Source: Actinomycetes bacterium (lineage in GTDB: Bacteria; Actinomycetota; Actinomycetes; Streptosporangiales; Streptosporangiaceae). Taken from it: a stretch of 47,719 nucleotides of DNA. A program made the translations under genes and the position numbers. The stretch lies in NCBI GenBank assembly GCA_021792855.1, contig JAJYTW010000005.1, forward strand, positions 1,072 to 48,790. Reading direction: 5' to 3'. The notes beneath the pieces were generated by a model. The model saw only the letters and a list, made by a program, of their open reading frames with translations. It was not told the DNA's origin and made no database searches. Positions 36,351-44,446 of this stretch are shown one piece after another. Each line of letters starts with the position of its first letter. The first letter of the stretch is position 1.

Positions 36351-37101
36351 GGTGCGCGAACTCGGCCAGCCGAGATCCGTGGTTGAGCGGCTGAACGACG
36401 AGCACTGGGCCGGCCGCCTGTACATGCGCAAGCTGTCGCCGTACGTGGTCTGGATGCTCGCCCGGACCAGCGTGACGCCGAACATGGTCACGGTGGCGTT
36501 CGTGCTGTGCGGGATCGCGGCCGGCGCGGTCGTGGCGTTCGGCGGCCTGGCCACGGCGATCGTCGGAGCCGTCCTGGTCCAGCTATACCTGCTCGGCGAC
36601 TGCGCCGACGGGGAACTGGCCAGGTGGTCGGGCCGATTCTCGGCCAAGGGGCTGTACCTGGACCTGGTCGGGCCCTACCTGGCCGAGAGCGCGCTGCTGG
36701 TCGGCCTGGGCTTCCGGGCGCAGGGCGAGTTCGCGGCGGCCGGACCGTACATCACGGCCGGGATCGCGGCCGCGCTGCTGGCCATGCTGGTCAAGGCCGA
36801 GACCGACATCGTGATCGTCACGCGGGCCAAGTCCGGGCTGCCCGCCACGCACTCTGACGAGGCGCTGACCCCGACCAGGTCCGGCCTGGCGACCGTGCGG
36901 CGGCTGGCCAGCGTGCTCCGGGTGCACCGGATCACTCAGGCCGTCGAGCTTTCGCTGCTGATCCTGCTCGCCGCCATCATCGACGCGGCGGCCGGGACGC
37001 TGACCGCCACCCGGGTGCTCACGCTGGCCTGCCTGATCGTGGCCGGCCTGATGGTGCTGGCGCACCTCGCCGCCATCATGACCTCGCGGCGGCTGGCATG
37101 A
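36328..37101 (+). CDS. CDP-alcohol phosphatidyltransferase family membrane protein
   Basis: 257 residues, about six helices. The entry sequence SVTPNMVTVAFVLCG leads to the family motif: Asp91, Asp94-Gly95, Ala98-Arg99, Gly108, Asp112 (LLGDCADGELARW ... KGLYLDLVGPYL). The fourth aspartate, often proposed as the catalytic base, is replaced by Pro116. The enzyme should displace CMP from a CDP-alcohol, but this change may alter chemistry or acceptor. ATG 36328 follows AGGAG almost directly; GTG 36352 is an alternative. Overlaps the dehydrogenase by 23 bases and the next gene by four. Confidence 0.9.
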   Translation: MAGPSLAEVRELGQPRSVVERLNDEHWAGRLYMRKLSPYVVWMLARTSVTPNMVTVAFVLCGIAAGAVVAFGGLATAIVGAVLVQLYLLGDCADGELARWSGRFSAKGLYLDLVGPYLAESALLVGLGFRAQGEFAAAGPYITAGIAAALLAMLVKAETDIVIVTRAKSGLPATHSDEALTPTRSGLATVRRLASVLRVHRITQAVELSLLILLAAIIDAAAGTLTATRVLTLACLIVAGLMVLAHLAAIMTSRRLA

Positions 37102-37958
37102 AGCTGTCGGTGGTCATCCTGACCATGGGCAACCGGCCGGCCGAGCTTGACCGGGCGATCGCGTCGACCGCGCCGCTGCGGGACCTGGGCGCCGAGGTGA
37201 TCGTGGTGGGCAACGGGGCGGACGTCCCGCCGGTACCGGACGGCGTCACCACGATCAGGCTCGCCGAGAACGCCGGCGTGGCGGGTGGTCGCAACGCCGC
37301 GGTGGATGCCTGCGCCGGCGACGTGGTGCTGTTTCTGGACGACGACGGCTGGTACCCCGATCCGGTGGCGCTCGGTGAGCACGTGGCCGCCAGGTTCGCG
37401 GCCGACCCGCGGCTGGCGGTGCTGTCGTTCCGGGTGCTCGACCCGGACGGCGGCCCGGGCGGTCGCTGGTACGTGCCACGGCTGCGGGCCGGGCATCCGG
37501 AACGCTCGTCCGTGGTCACGACCTTCGCCGGCGGCGCCTGCGCGATCCGCCGGTCCGCCTACCTGGAGGCTGGCGGCCTGCCGTCCGCGTTCTTCTTCGC
37601 ACACGAGGAGACCGACCTGTCCTGGCGGCTGATCGACCGCGGCTACCGGCTGGAGTACGACGCCGCTGCGACCATGTGCCATCCGATCGTCGCCAACGCC
37701 AGGCACGACATCTGGTACCGGTTCGAGGCCAGGAACCGGGTCTGGCTGGCCCGCCGCAACCTGCCGTGGCCGCTGGCCGCGGCGTACCTGGCCGACTGGC
37801 TGCTGCTCACCCTTGCCAGGGAGCGGTCGGTCCCCGCGCTGCGGGCCTGGTTCGGGGGCTTCGCCGAGGGCTGGCGGTCCGACCCCGGGCCGCGGCGGCC
37901 GATTACGCCGCGGGCCGCCTGGCGGATGACCAGGGCGGGCCGGCCGCCGGTGATCTGA
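37098..37958 (+). CDS. Family 2 glycosyltransferase (rhamnosyltransferase-like)
   Basis: 286 residues, soluble or peripheral. LSVVILTMGNRPAELDRAI opens the nucleotide-binding fold. AENAGVAGGRNAAVDA and VVLFLDDDGWYPDP carry the DxD metal site, FAGGACAIRRSAYLEAGG shapes the acceptor site, and FFAHEETDLSWRLIDRGY holds the catalytic ED pair. This order matches GT2 enzymes related to WbbL/GlfT1-type rhamnosyl- and galactosyltransferases. The ATGA overlap with the CDP-alcohol transferase argues for one pathway. Its sugar donor is not predictable. Confidence 0.92.
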   Translation: MKLSVVILTMGNRPAELDRAIASTAPLRDLGAEVIVVGNGADVPPVPDGVTTIRLAENAGVAGGRNAAVDACAGDVVLFLDDDGWYPDPVALGEHVAARFAADPRLAVLSFRVLDPDGGPGGRWYVPRLRAGHPERSSVVTTFAGGACAIRRSAYLEAGGLPSAFFFAHEETDLSWRLIDRGYRLEYDAAATMCHPIVANARHDIWYRFEARNRVWLARRNLPWPLAAAYLADWLLLTLARERSVPALRAWFGGFAEGWRSDPGPRRPITPRAAWRMTRAGRPPVI

Positions 37959-37996
37959 GGAGCGGGCCGGGCTAGCCGCGGCGGTAGGTGCTCGGG

Positions 37997-39472
37997 TTAG
38001 CCGGCCGGACCGCCGACGTGGTGCAGTTCGACCCGGCCGCCGCCCGGCAGGTCAAGCCGGGGCCCGGCGGCGAACCGCAGGTCCGAGCCGAGCGTGAGGT
38101 CCCTGACCACGCCGGTGACGACCACCTGGCCGGGCGCGGCTGCGGCCAGCACCGCCGCGGTGACCGCGAGCATCGGACCGGCCACGCCGGCCGGCCGGAA
38201 GTCCAGTTCGCCCGCGTGCACCGCCACCCGGAGCCCGGGTCTGACCTGGGCGAGCGCGATCGCGCACTCGGTGGCGCGGACCGGCCCCTCGAACGCGTAG
38301 ACGAGCCCGTGGCTGCTCGCCGAGGGACGGCCCCGGAACCGCTCCAGGGTTGCCAGCTCGGCCGGGGTCAGCGCTTCGCTCGCCATCAGGATGGTCTGCA
38401 GCAGCATGCCGCCGGTGCGGACCGGCGGGTGGTCGGTGCGCAGGAACTCCTCGACCGCCCCGAGCACCGGGGCGTTGTCGCCCAGCCAGGGCGGGTGGTC
38501 CAGGCCGGGAAACTCGGCGTACCTGGCCGCGGGCAGGTGCCCGGCGAGATACCGGCTGTTCGAGACCGGTACCAGCCGGTCGCCGGTGCGGTGCAGCACC
38601 AGCGCGGGAGCGCGAACCACCGGGCACAGCCCGCGCACCTCGATGGCGCCGGCCATCTTGATGATCGCGTGGGCGGCCGCCGGGCTTGCCCCGTGCCGTT
38701 CGAACCTGGCGATGTGCGCCAGGCCGGCGGTCGTCGCGGCCGCGCTCGGGCCGAACGGGGCCAGGAACTGGCCGGTGCCCCAGACCTCGCGCATGATCTG
38801 CCAGGACCGTTCCGGTTCGGCGAACACGCTAGCCGCGCCGCTGCTGGCAGCGTCCAGCGATCCGCTGATCAGCGCCCCGTACAGGATCAGCCCGTTGACC
38901 CGAGACGGGTAGGTGGCAGCGAACAGCATGCTCAGCGCTGCCCCCTCGGAGAAGCCGAACAGGGTGGCGCGCCGGCTTCCGGCCGCGTCCATCACGGCCC
39001 GGACCTCGTCCATCCGCTGCTCCAGGGTGAGCCTGGCCGGGTCGGTGACCGGATCGGAGAGCCCGGTGCCGCGCTTGTCGAACACGATGAGCCGGCGGCC
39101 CGTCGCCAGGCGCCGCAGGAACGCCGCGTGCTCCGGCCAGGTCCAGGCGTTCTCGACGTTCGAGACGAAGCCCGGGATCAACACCAGGTCGCGGTCGCCG
39201 CTCCCGGTCACCTGATAGGCGACGTGCGCGCTGCCGCTGACCGCGTACCTGGTGGCCGGCTCGGGCCCGGCCGCCGGGACGTCCCGCAGCAGCGCGACCA
39301 GCGCGGCGCGATTCCGGACGCCGAGCTTGCGGTAGGCCGCGGACAGGTGATGCTCGACCGTGCGGGGGCTGAGCGCCAGGCGGCCGGCGATCGCCCGGGT
39401 GTCGTCACCGGAGACCGCGGCGAGCGCGACCTCGCGCTCACGCGGAGTCAGGACGGCCAGGTCGGCGGGCAT
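37997..39472 (-). CDS. Three-part regulator: LuxR HTH, alpha/beta hydrolase, cyclase-like C-terminus
   Basis: 491 residues. Residues 5-65 are a LuxR-type HTH (LTPREREVALAAVSGDDTRA, LSPRTVEHHLSAAYRKLGV). Residues 75-345 form an alpha/beta hydrolase with a full triad, Ser175 (GFSEGAAL), Asp298 (TGDRLVP) and His326 (GLDHPPW), and oxyanion region LIPGFVSNVENAW. Residues 385-488 match the end of class III adenylate cyclases (LRVAVHAGELDF, VTAAVLAAAAPGQVVVTGVV, DLTLGSDLRF) but lack the metal-binding first half. It may be a transcription factor that binds or hydrolyses a small ligand. ATG 39472 has no Shine-Dalgarno; TACACT six bases upstream suggests a leaderless transcript. The opposite-strand frame of similar length is a shadow. 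Confidence 0.9.
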   Translation of the reverse strand: MPADLAVLTPREREVALAAVSGDDTRAIAGRLALSPRTVEHHLSAAYRKLGVRNRAALVALLRDVPAAGPEPATRYAVSGSAHVAYQVTGSGDRDLVLIPGFVSNVENAWTWPEHAAFLRRLATGRRLIVFDKRGTGLSDPVTDPARLTLEQRMDEVRAVMDAAGSRRATLFGFSEGAALSMLFAATYPSRVNGLILYGALISGSLDAASSGAASVFAEPERSWQIMREVWGTGQFLAPFGPSAAATTAGLAHIARFERHGASPAAAHAIIKMAGAIEVRGLCPVVRAPALVLHRTGDRLVPVSNSRYLAGHLPAARYAEFPGLDHPPWLGDNAPVLGAVEEFLRTDHPPVRTGGMLLQTILMASEALTPAELATLERFRGRPSASSHGLVYAFEGPVRATECAIALAQVRPGLRVAVHAGELDFRPAGVAGPMLAVTAAVLAAAAPGQVVVTGVVRDLTLGSDLRFAAGPRLDLPGGGRVELHHVGGPAG

Positions 39473-39478
39473 GGCGGC

Positions 39479-39484
39479 AGTGTA
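39479..39484 (-). promoter_or_regulatory. Leaderless -10 of the LuxR-hydrolase gene
   Basis: TACACT (minus strand), six bases, then ATG 39472. Confidence 0.5.
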
Positions 39485-39505
39485 GGCGGCGCGATGTGCG
39501 CGATC

Positions 39506-39521
39506 TAGGTGGATTCACCTA
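39506..39521. promoter_or_regulatory. Candidate LuxR-type box TAGGTG-GATT-CACCTA
   Basis: Perfect 6-bp arms with a 4-base centre. The middle lies about 41 bases upstream of the predicted transcription start at 39472, the usual place for a LuxR-family activator overlapping the -35 element. It is also 107 bases before the divergent DUF3237 gene and could control both. Confidence 0.55.
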
Positions 39522-39627
39522 CTCCGCAGCCTGCGATCCGGTGTCAGCACCGATGCCCGCCCCGCGGTGACTCGCGCAGACTCGGCGGGCAGGCAGGCGC
39601 CCGGCCTGCCCGAGCGCGGAGGTCGCG

Positions 39628-40119
39628 ATGGTTGCGCAGTACTCGTTCCAGGCCCAGGTCACCAGGGTCGTGCCGGTCGGGATCGGCTCCGACGGCCTGC
39701 GGGTCGATCTCGGCTTCGCCGGGACGGTCAGTTCCGGTCCGTGGGCGGGCAACTCGATCGAGGGCACCGACTACCTGCTGATCCGGCCGGACGGGGTCGG
39801 CGTGATCGACGCCAGGGAACTGATCACCGACGGCGCGGGCGTCGTGGCCGCCCTGCATGTCCGGGGCTACGTCGTGCCCCCGTTTCCGCTGCCTAAGCTG
39901 CCTGTCCTGCTCGACCCCGGGTTCACCTGGCCCGATTCCGACCTGCCGATGCATGGCTCGGTGCACATGCACTCCGGGGTAGCCGCCTGCGCCGGGTGCA
40001 ACGCGGCGGTCTACGCCTTCAATGGCTGGGTGAACATGAGCAGCGGCTCGATCACCGTGCATGCCGAGCCGATCTCGGTCGAGCAGTTCGAAAGCATTCT
40101 CACGGCCGCCGGCGAGTGA
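39628..40119 (+). CDS. DUF3237-family protein
   Basis: 163 residues, no signal peptide. The pattern GLRVDLGFAGTVSSGPWAGNSIEGTDYLLIRPDGVGVIDARELI agrees with DUF3237, a small beta-barrel family of unknown function. The later segment (MHGSVHMHSGVAACAGCNAAVYAFNGWV) has two Cys (ACAGC) and several His. GCGGAGG precedes ATG 39628. It is divergent from the LuxR-hydrolase gene and shares its 155-bp control region, so it may be that regulator's target. Confidence 0.72.
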   Translation: MVAQYSFQAQVTRVVPVGIGSDGLRVDLGFAGTVSSGPWAGNSIEGTDYLLIRPDGVGVIDARELITDGAGVVAALHVRGYVVPPFPLPKLPVLLDPGFTWPDSDLPMHGSVHMHSGVAACAGCNAAVYAFNGWVNMSSGSITVHAEPISVEQFESILTAAGE

Positions 40120-40175
40120 CGAGCACTGTGCCGATGCCGGAGATGGGTCGTGACGGATGTCGGGCCGATCATGAT

Positions 40176-40198
40176 CTTCGGGGTCGACCTCCCCGAGG
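40176..40198. terminator. Hairpin between convergent DUF3237 and LCP genes
   Basis: TCGGGG (40178-40183) pairs with CCCCGA (40191-40196), seven-base loop; two outer pairs extend it to 8 bp including one G-U. Confidence 0.5.
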
Positions 40199-40216
40199 CG
40201 ACCGAGTCGCGCATGG

Positions 40217-41701
40217 TCAGCCGCCCGCGGTCATGAAGGCCGTGCCGTAGTTCCTGCACACGTTGGTGCTCCCGGAGTAGCCGCTGTACCTGGCGGCCAG
40301 ATTGCCGAGCGAGTTCCGCTTGGGCCGGGGAGCGAGCGCGATGAAGCTAGACCCGAGGATGAGGTGGACGGTGCCAGCCGGGACCGTGCTCACCCGCCTC
40401 AGCGCGGCGCCGGATAGCTGTGCGGCGACCGTGCGGGCGGCCGCCAGGTCGGCCGCGGCGCCGTATTCCACCACCGAGGTGGTGTAGCCGAAGTCGGGCG
40501 CACCGGCCGCGGTGGTGGCGCTGACGGCTCCGAGCACGTGGAAGCCGCGGGTGGCCAGTGCGGCGGCGGTCCGGCCGGCGATCCCGGTCACGCCGGAGCC
40601 GTTCAGCACCTCCACGCGGACCCTGGAAGCGGCGACCAGGTGCGTCCCCTGGCCCGGCTGCCCCTGCTTCGCCAGCTTCGGCAACCGGATGTCGCGCGCG
40701 ACTGCGGCGAAAAGCCCCGGCGCGCTCGCCGGGGCGAACTCGACCCAGTTCGGGTTCGCCGGATAGGCGATGGTCGGGACCTCGACGAACTGGACCGACT
40801 GGCGGGATATCCCGCTCATGCTGGTCGCGATGGCCAGCAGCCGGCTCGGGGTCAGCCCGGTGTCGGTGGTCAGCGCGTGCGCCCGGACGATGTCCTGCAC
40901 GACCGTGTAACTCCTGGTCGGGCTGCGCAGCACGTGCGTGCGCAGGATCTGCTGCACCAGGGCCACCATCAGAAGCTGATCACGCTGGATGCGCTGAAGG
41001 TCCGAGCCGAGGCCGAAGCCCTCCCTGAGCCGCCAGAACTCCAGCGCCTTGTAGCCCTTGATCACATGCGGCCCGGCGGACAGCTTCAGATGGTCGTAGG
41101 CGGTCGGGCGGATGGCGTACGGCAGGCAGACCCGCACCCCGCCGAGGGCGTTGATGACGCTGATGAAGCCGGTGAAGTTCAGCTCAAGGAAGTCATCGAT
41201 GCGGATCCGGGTGGTCTGCTCCAGGGTGTGCCACAGGCAGCCAGGTCCGCCGTAGGCGAAGGAGGAGTTGAGTTGCTCGACGGCGGCGGGCTGCGACTGC
41301 TGCCCGGGGAAGCCGGCCACGGCCGGGCAGGCCAGAATCGGGACCACCGAGTCACGGGGGAAGCTGAGCACCGAGAGCCTGCCTCGGCCGGGCGAGATGT
41401 GCACGATCATCACGGTGTCCGAGCGCTGCCCGGGTACGTAGCCGCCGATCTTCGCGTTCGCGCCCGAGCGGCTGTCCGATCCGATGACCAGGATGTTCAG
41501 CGCGTTGTCGTACTTGGGCGGGCGCTGGCCGAGGCCGGTGACCGCGATCTTCGTGATGCCGTCCCAGACGGTCCGGTACTGCACGTAGCCATACAGCGCC
41601 CCCGCGACGAGAACCACGGCGACGGCGATCGCCGTCCAGCCGGCGAGCAGCATCCAGGGTCCGTGCCTGCGCCTGCCACGGCCGCGCCCGCGCGGGCTCA
41701 T
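40217..41701 (-). CDS. LytR-CpsA-Psr (LCP) family ligase, second copy
   Basis: 494 residues from ATG 41701, which has GGAGGA 3 bases upstream; the longer frame to 41875 is unsupported. An Arg-rich start and one transmembrane anchor (about 15-40) precede the LCP domain (NILVIGSDSRSG, RSDTVMIVHISPGRGRLSVL, SFPRDSVV, LEFWRLREG, GSDLQRIQRDQ). A LytR_C domain follows (VRVEVLNGSGVTGIAGRTA). Arrangement and tail (SGSTNVCRNYG) match the copy at 20507, so they are paralogues. It is the copy nearest the polymer genes and a good candidate for attaching their product to peptidoglycan. Confidence 0.94.
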   Translation of the reverse strand: MSPRGRGRGRRRHGPWMLLAGWTAIAVAVVLVAGALYGYVQYRTVWDGITKIAVTGLGQRPPKYDNALNILVIGSDSRSGANAKIGGYVPGQRSDTVMIVHISPGRGRLSVLSFPRDSVVPILACPAVAGFPGQQSQPAAVEQLNSSFAYGGPGCLWHTLEQTTRIRIDDFLELNFTGFISVINALGGVRVCLPYAIRPTAYDHLKLSAGPHVIKGYKALEFWRLREGFGLGSDLQRIQRDQLLMVALVQQILRTHVLRSPTRSYTVVQDIVRAHALTTDTGLTPSRLLAIATSMSGISRQSVQFVEVPTIAYPANPNWVEFAPASAPGLFAAVARDIRLPKLAKQGQPGQGTHLVAASRVRVEVLNGSGVTGIAGRTAAALATRGFHVLGAVSATTAAGAPDFGYTTSVVEYGAAADLAAARTVAAQLSGAALRRVSTVPAGTVHLILGSSFIALAPRPKRNSLGNLAARYSGYSGSTNVCRNYGTAFMTAGG

Positions 41702-41982
41702 CGCTCCTCCGGCTGATGGTTGTTTGTGGTGTTTGATGCAAGCTTTTGGGGTAAATCCGGCCTCATGGTACGCCCGGGGCTGCGGGCGACACGCCGGTCC
41801 GGGCGAATCGGGACCGGGCTGGCCCGGCGCCGATTCGCGCTCACCGCCCCGGGCCTGACCGGCGCCGGCTAACACCCGCGTGACCAGCGCGTCGGCAGGA
41901 TCGGCGCGGACCGCCAGGGGAATCGGCGCGAGCCGTTCGCGCGGTCTGGAATTTTGGCCGGGCCGTACCCAATTACGCCCCT

Positions 41983-41988
41983 TAGAGT
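41983..41988 (+). promoter_or_regulatory. Leaderless -10 of the large membrane protein gene
   Basis: TAGAGT, seven bases, then GTG 41996. Confidence 0.45.
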
Positions 41989-41995
41989 TGTTCTC

Positions 41996-44293
41996 GTGAG
42001 CCCGCCAGAGTCACCCGTGACCAGTGATCGGCGGGCTGGTCGGGACGCCCGGGGATCGCTGCCGGCCACCGTGCGGAGGCTGGCGGCCGCGATCTCCCGG
42101 CCGGACGGGCCCGCTGGCCGCCGCGCGGGCGAGCCTGGAGGCGGCGCCGGCCTGGCCGATCGCGGGTTCGCCTGGCTGACCGTGCTCCCCGCCGTCCTGC
42201 TCATCTCCTGGCTGGTCACCGGCCTGCCGCTGCTGCTCGCGGGGGTATTCGACCCGGTGCCGGTGCTGCTGATCGCGGCTCCGCTGGCGACGGCGCTGGC
42301 CGTCTACCTGCTGTACCGCGACCGGGCCGGGTGGCAGTCCGGGCCGGGCCGCGCGGCCCGTCAGGACCGGTGGGCTTCCCGGGCCGCCCTGGCCGGGACC
42401 GCACTCGTCGCGGCGGGCTATCTCGGCTGGGAACTGGCGACGAACTCCCCGGCGGTACTCGCTACCCGCCCGCCCGGGGTCTTCGTCCAGGCCGGCTTCT
42501 GGATCGCGCAGCACGGCGCGCTGCCGATTCCGGGCGGCTCGGGCGTGCTCGGCGGCCCGCATCTGGCCGTGCACCTGTCCAGCGTCGGCTTCTTCGCTCG
42601 CGGCGACTCGGTGGTTCCCGGGGTGCTGCCCGGGCTGCCGATGCTGCTGGCGGCCGGGTTCTGGGCCGGCGGACTGGCTGGCGGGGCGGCGGTCAGCCCG
42701 GTGCTGGCGGCCCTGGCCGTGCTGAGCTTCGGCGGACTGGTCGGGCGGCTAGCCGGGCGGGGGTGGGCGCCCGCGGGCGCGCTGGCGCTAGCGGTGACCC
42801 TCCCCGAGATCTACACCGGCCGGAGCGCGTTCAGCGAGACCGCCGCGCAGATTCTGCTGTTTGGCGGGATGAGCCTGGTGGCCGACGCGGTGGGCTGCCC
42901 GGCGGCGTCCCGGCTGCCGGTCCCGACGGTCGCCGTCATCGGCGGACTCGCCCTCGGCCTGGCCAGCCTGCTCAGCCTCGGCTCGCTGGTCTACCTGGTG
43001 CCGGTGCTCGGCGTGACGGTGATCCTGATCGCGGCCCGGCCGCCCGCCGGGATCGCGCTTGGCGCCGGACTCGCCGCGGGCTGCTGTTACGGCCTCGCCG
43101 CGGGCTATCTGCTCGCCCGGCCGGCCGCGGACTCGCTGGCGCCGGCCCTGACCGAGATCGGCCTGGCCGCGGCCGGCGTGGCCATCGTGACGGTCGGCCT
43201 GGCCCTGGCGCTGCGCACGGACCGGGCCGGCGGCGCGATCTGCCGGGTACTCGCCGGGCGGCCGCTGCGCTGGCTGCCCGAGGCGGCCGCCGTGCTGGTC
43301 GTGCTTGCCGTGGCGGGCCTGGCGGCCCGTCCCTACTTCCAGACCGTGCGCGCCGCGCCGGGGCGGCCGTGGGCCGGTTACGTCGCCAGCCTGCAACGGC
43401 TCACCGGACTGCCGGCCGCGCCGGGCCGGACCTACTCCGAGCACGCGCTGTACTGGCTGATCTGGTACGCCGGCATCGCCGCGGTGCTGCTCGGCACGTT
43501 CGGCGCCGCACTGCTGGCGCGGCGCTGCGTGCGCGCGCTGGTGACCTGGCGGGACGAGACCGGCGCGCTGCTGGCCCTGGCGCTTCCGGTCGCCGTCGGC
43601 CTGGCCGGCGCGGCGGTCGTGCTCTGGCAGCCGCTCACCGTCCCTGACCAGCCGTGGGCAAGCCGGAGACTGGTCCCGGTCGTGCTCCCGGCGGTGCTCT
43701 GGATGGCGATCTGGGCGGCACGGTGGCTGGCCGCGCTGGCCGCAAGCCGCGGCGCTGGTCGTGCCACCGCCGCCGCCGTCTCGGTGCTCTGCGCCGGCGC
43801 GATCCTGCTGCCGGCGGCGGGCACCTCGTTCGGTGTCGGGCTGACTCACGCCGGCGCCGGGGGAGCGCTGCGGCCAAGCGCGGGCGGCCTGGCCCAGCAC
43901 GCCGTCGGCGCGGGCCAGGAGCAGTCCGTGCGGGCCGCCTGCGCGGCACTCGGACCGCGATCAGCCGTGCTGATCGTGGACCGGCGGGTCGCCGGGTACC
44001 TCACCCAGGTGATCCGCGGCATGTGCGGGGTCCCTGTCGGCTGGCTGCCGACGGGCACCGGGCGAGTCTCCGTCGCCGCGGTCCTGGCGGCGATCCGCCG
44101 GTCCGGCTACCGCCCGGTGCTCGTTGGCGCCGCGCCGGGACAGGTGGCTGGCTACGGGAGCCGGCCGAGACTGATGTTCGATCTGAGGACGACGCAGCAG
44201 CCGCACTGGCTGACCCAGCCGCCGGGAGCGCCGTGGCCTGCCCGCTATGTCGTCTGGATGGCCGTTCCGCCAGGCACGGCCCAGGGGGCCTGA
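41996..44293 (+). CDS. Large polytopic membrane protein, possibly GT-C glycosyltransferase-like
   Basis: 765 residues from GTG 41996, with a 50-residue basic leader, then roughly 13-15 hydrophobic helices and a C-terminal extracytoplasmic or soluble part (about 630-765). The loop after the third or fourth helix (ELATNSPAVLATRPPGVFVQ ... GGPHLAVHLSSVGFF) and the TLPEIYTGRSAFSETAAQIL segment recall membrane glycosyltransferases that use polyprenyl-phosphate sugars, but no GT-C catalytic DxD or DD motif is certain. The start is supported by TAGAGT seven bases upstream. A secreted or surface-polymer role fits the neighbours (LCP, CapA). Family not identified. Confidence 0.8.
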   Translation: MSPPESPVTSDRRAGRDARGSLPATVRRLAAAISRPDGPAGRRAGEPGGGAGLADRGFAWLTVLPAVLLISWLVTGLPLLLAGVFDPVPVLLIAAPLATALAVYLLYRDRAGWQSGPGRAARQDRWASRAALAGTALVAAGYLGWELATNSPAVLATRPPGVFVQAGFWIAQHGALPIPGGSGVLGGPHLAVHLSSVGFFARGDSVVPGVLPGLPMLLAAGFWAGGLAGGAAVSPVLAALAVLSFGGLVGRLAGRGWAPAGALALAVTLPEIYTGRSAFSETAAQILLFGGMSLVADAVGCPAASRLPVPTVAVIGGLALGLASLLSLGSLVYLVPVLGVTVILIAARPPAGIALGAGLAAGCCYGLAAGYLLARPAADSLAPALTEIGLAAAGVAIVTVGLALALRTDRAGGAICRVLAGRPLRWLPEAAAVLVVLAVAGLAARPYFQTVRAAPGRPWAGYVASLQRLTGLPAAPGRTYSEHALYWLIWYAGIAAVLLGTFGAALLARRCVRALVTWRDETGALLALALPVAVGLAGAAVVLWQPLTVPDQPWASRRLVPVVLPAVLWMAIWAARWLAALAASRGAGRATAAAVSVLCAGAILLPAAGTSFGVGLTHAGAGGALRPSAGGLAQHAVGAGQEQSVRAACAALGPRSAVLIVDRRVAGYLTQVIRGMCGVPVGWLPTGTGRVSVAAVLAAIRRSGYRPVLVGAAPGQVAGYGSRPRLMFDLRTTQQPHWLTQPPGAPWPARYVVWMAVPPGTAQGA

Positions 44294-44338
44294 GGCGGCC
44301 GCCTCGGTCCCCATTCGCGCTACAGCGGCCCCGGAATC

Positions 44339-44358
44339 CCCGTTATCACGGGTTGTTT
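44339..44358 (+). terminator. Short hairpin with T-rich tail after the membrane protein gene
   Basis: CCCGT-TATC-ACGGG followed by TTGTTT, 46 bases past the stop. Confidence 0.45.
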
Positions 44359-44434
44359 CCCTTGGTGCCCGGGCAGCGGACCGAGGCCCGCTAGCCGTCC
44401 GGCGTGCCGCCCGGTCCGCCGCCGGGGTCGGCTC

Positions 44435-44440
44435 TACGCT
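44435..44440 (+). promoter_or_regulatory. Leaderless -10 of the CapA-like gene
   Basis: TACGCT, six bases, then ATG 44447. Confidence 0.4.
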
Positions 44441-44446
44441 GGGCAG

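Noticed and set aside
37988-39508. A 506-codon plus-strand frame covering the LuxR-hydrolase gene
   Set aside because: Its protein is Arg/Gly/His/Gln-rich shadow sequence; the opposite strand encodes recognisable domains over the same span.
40150-40236. A 28-codon frame (GTG start, GGAG 8 bases upstream, begins MTDVGPIMIFGVDLPEATES)
   Set aside because: It has a fair ribosome site, but it overlaps the end of the LCP gene and contains the likely terminator; too short to support without conservation data.
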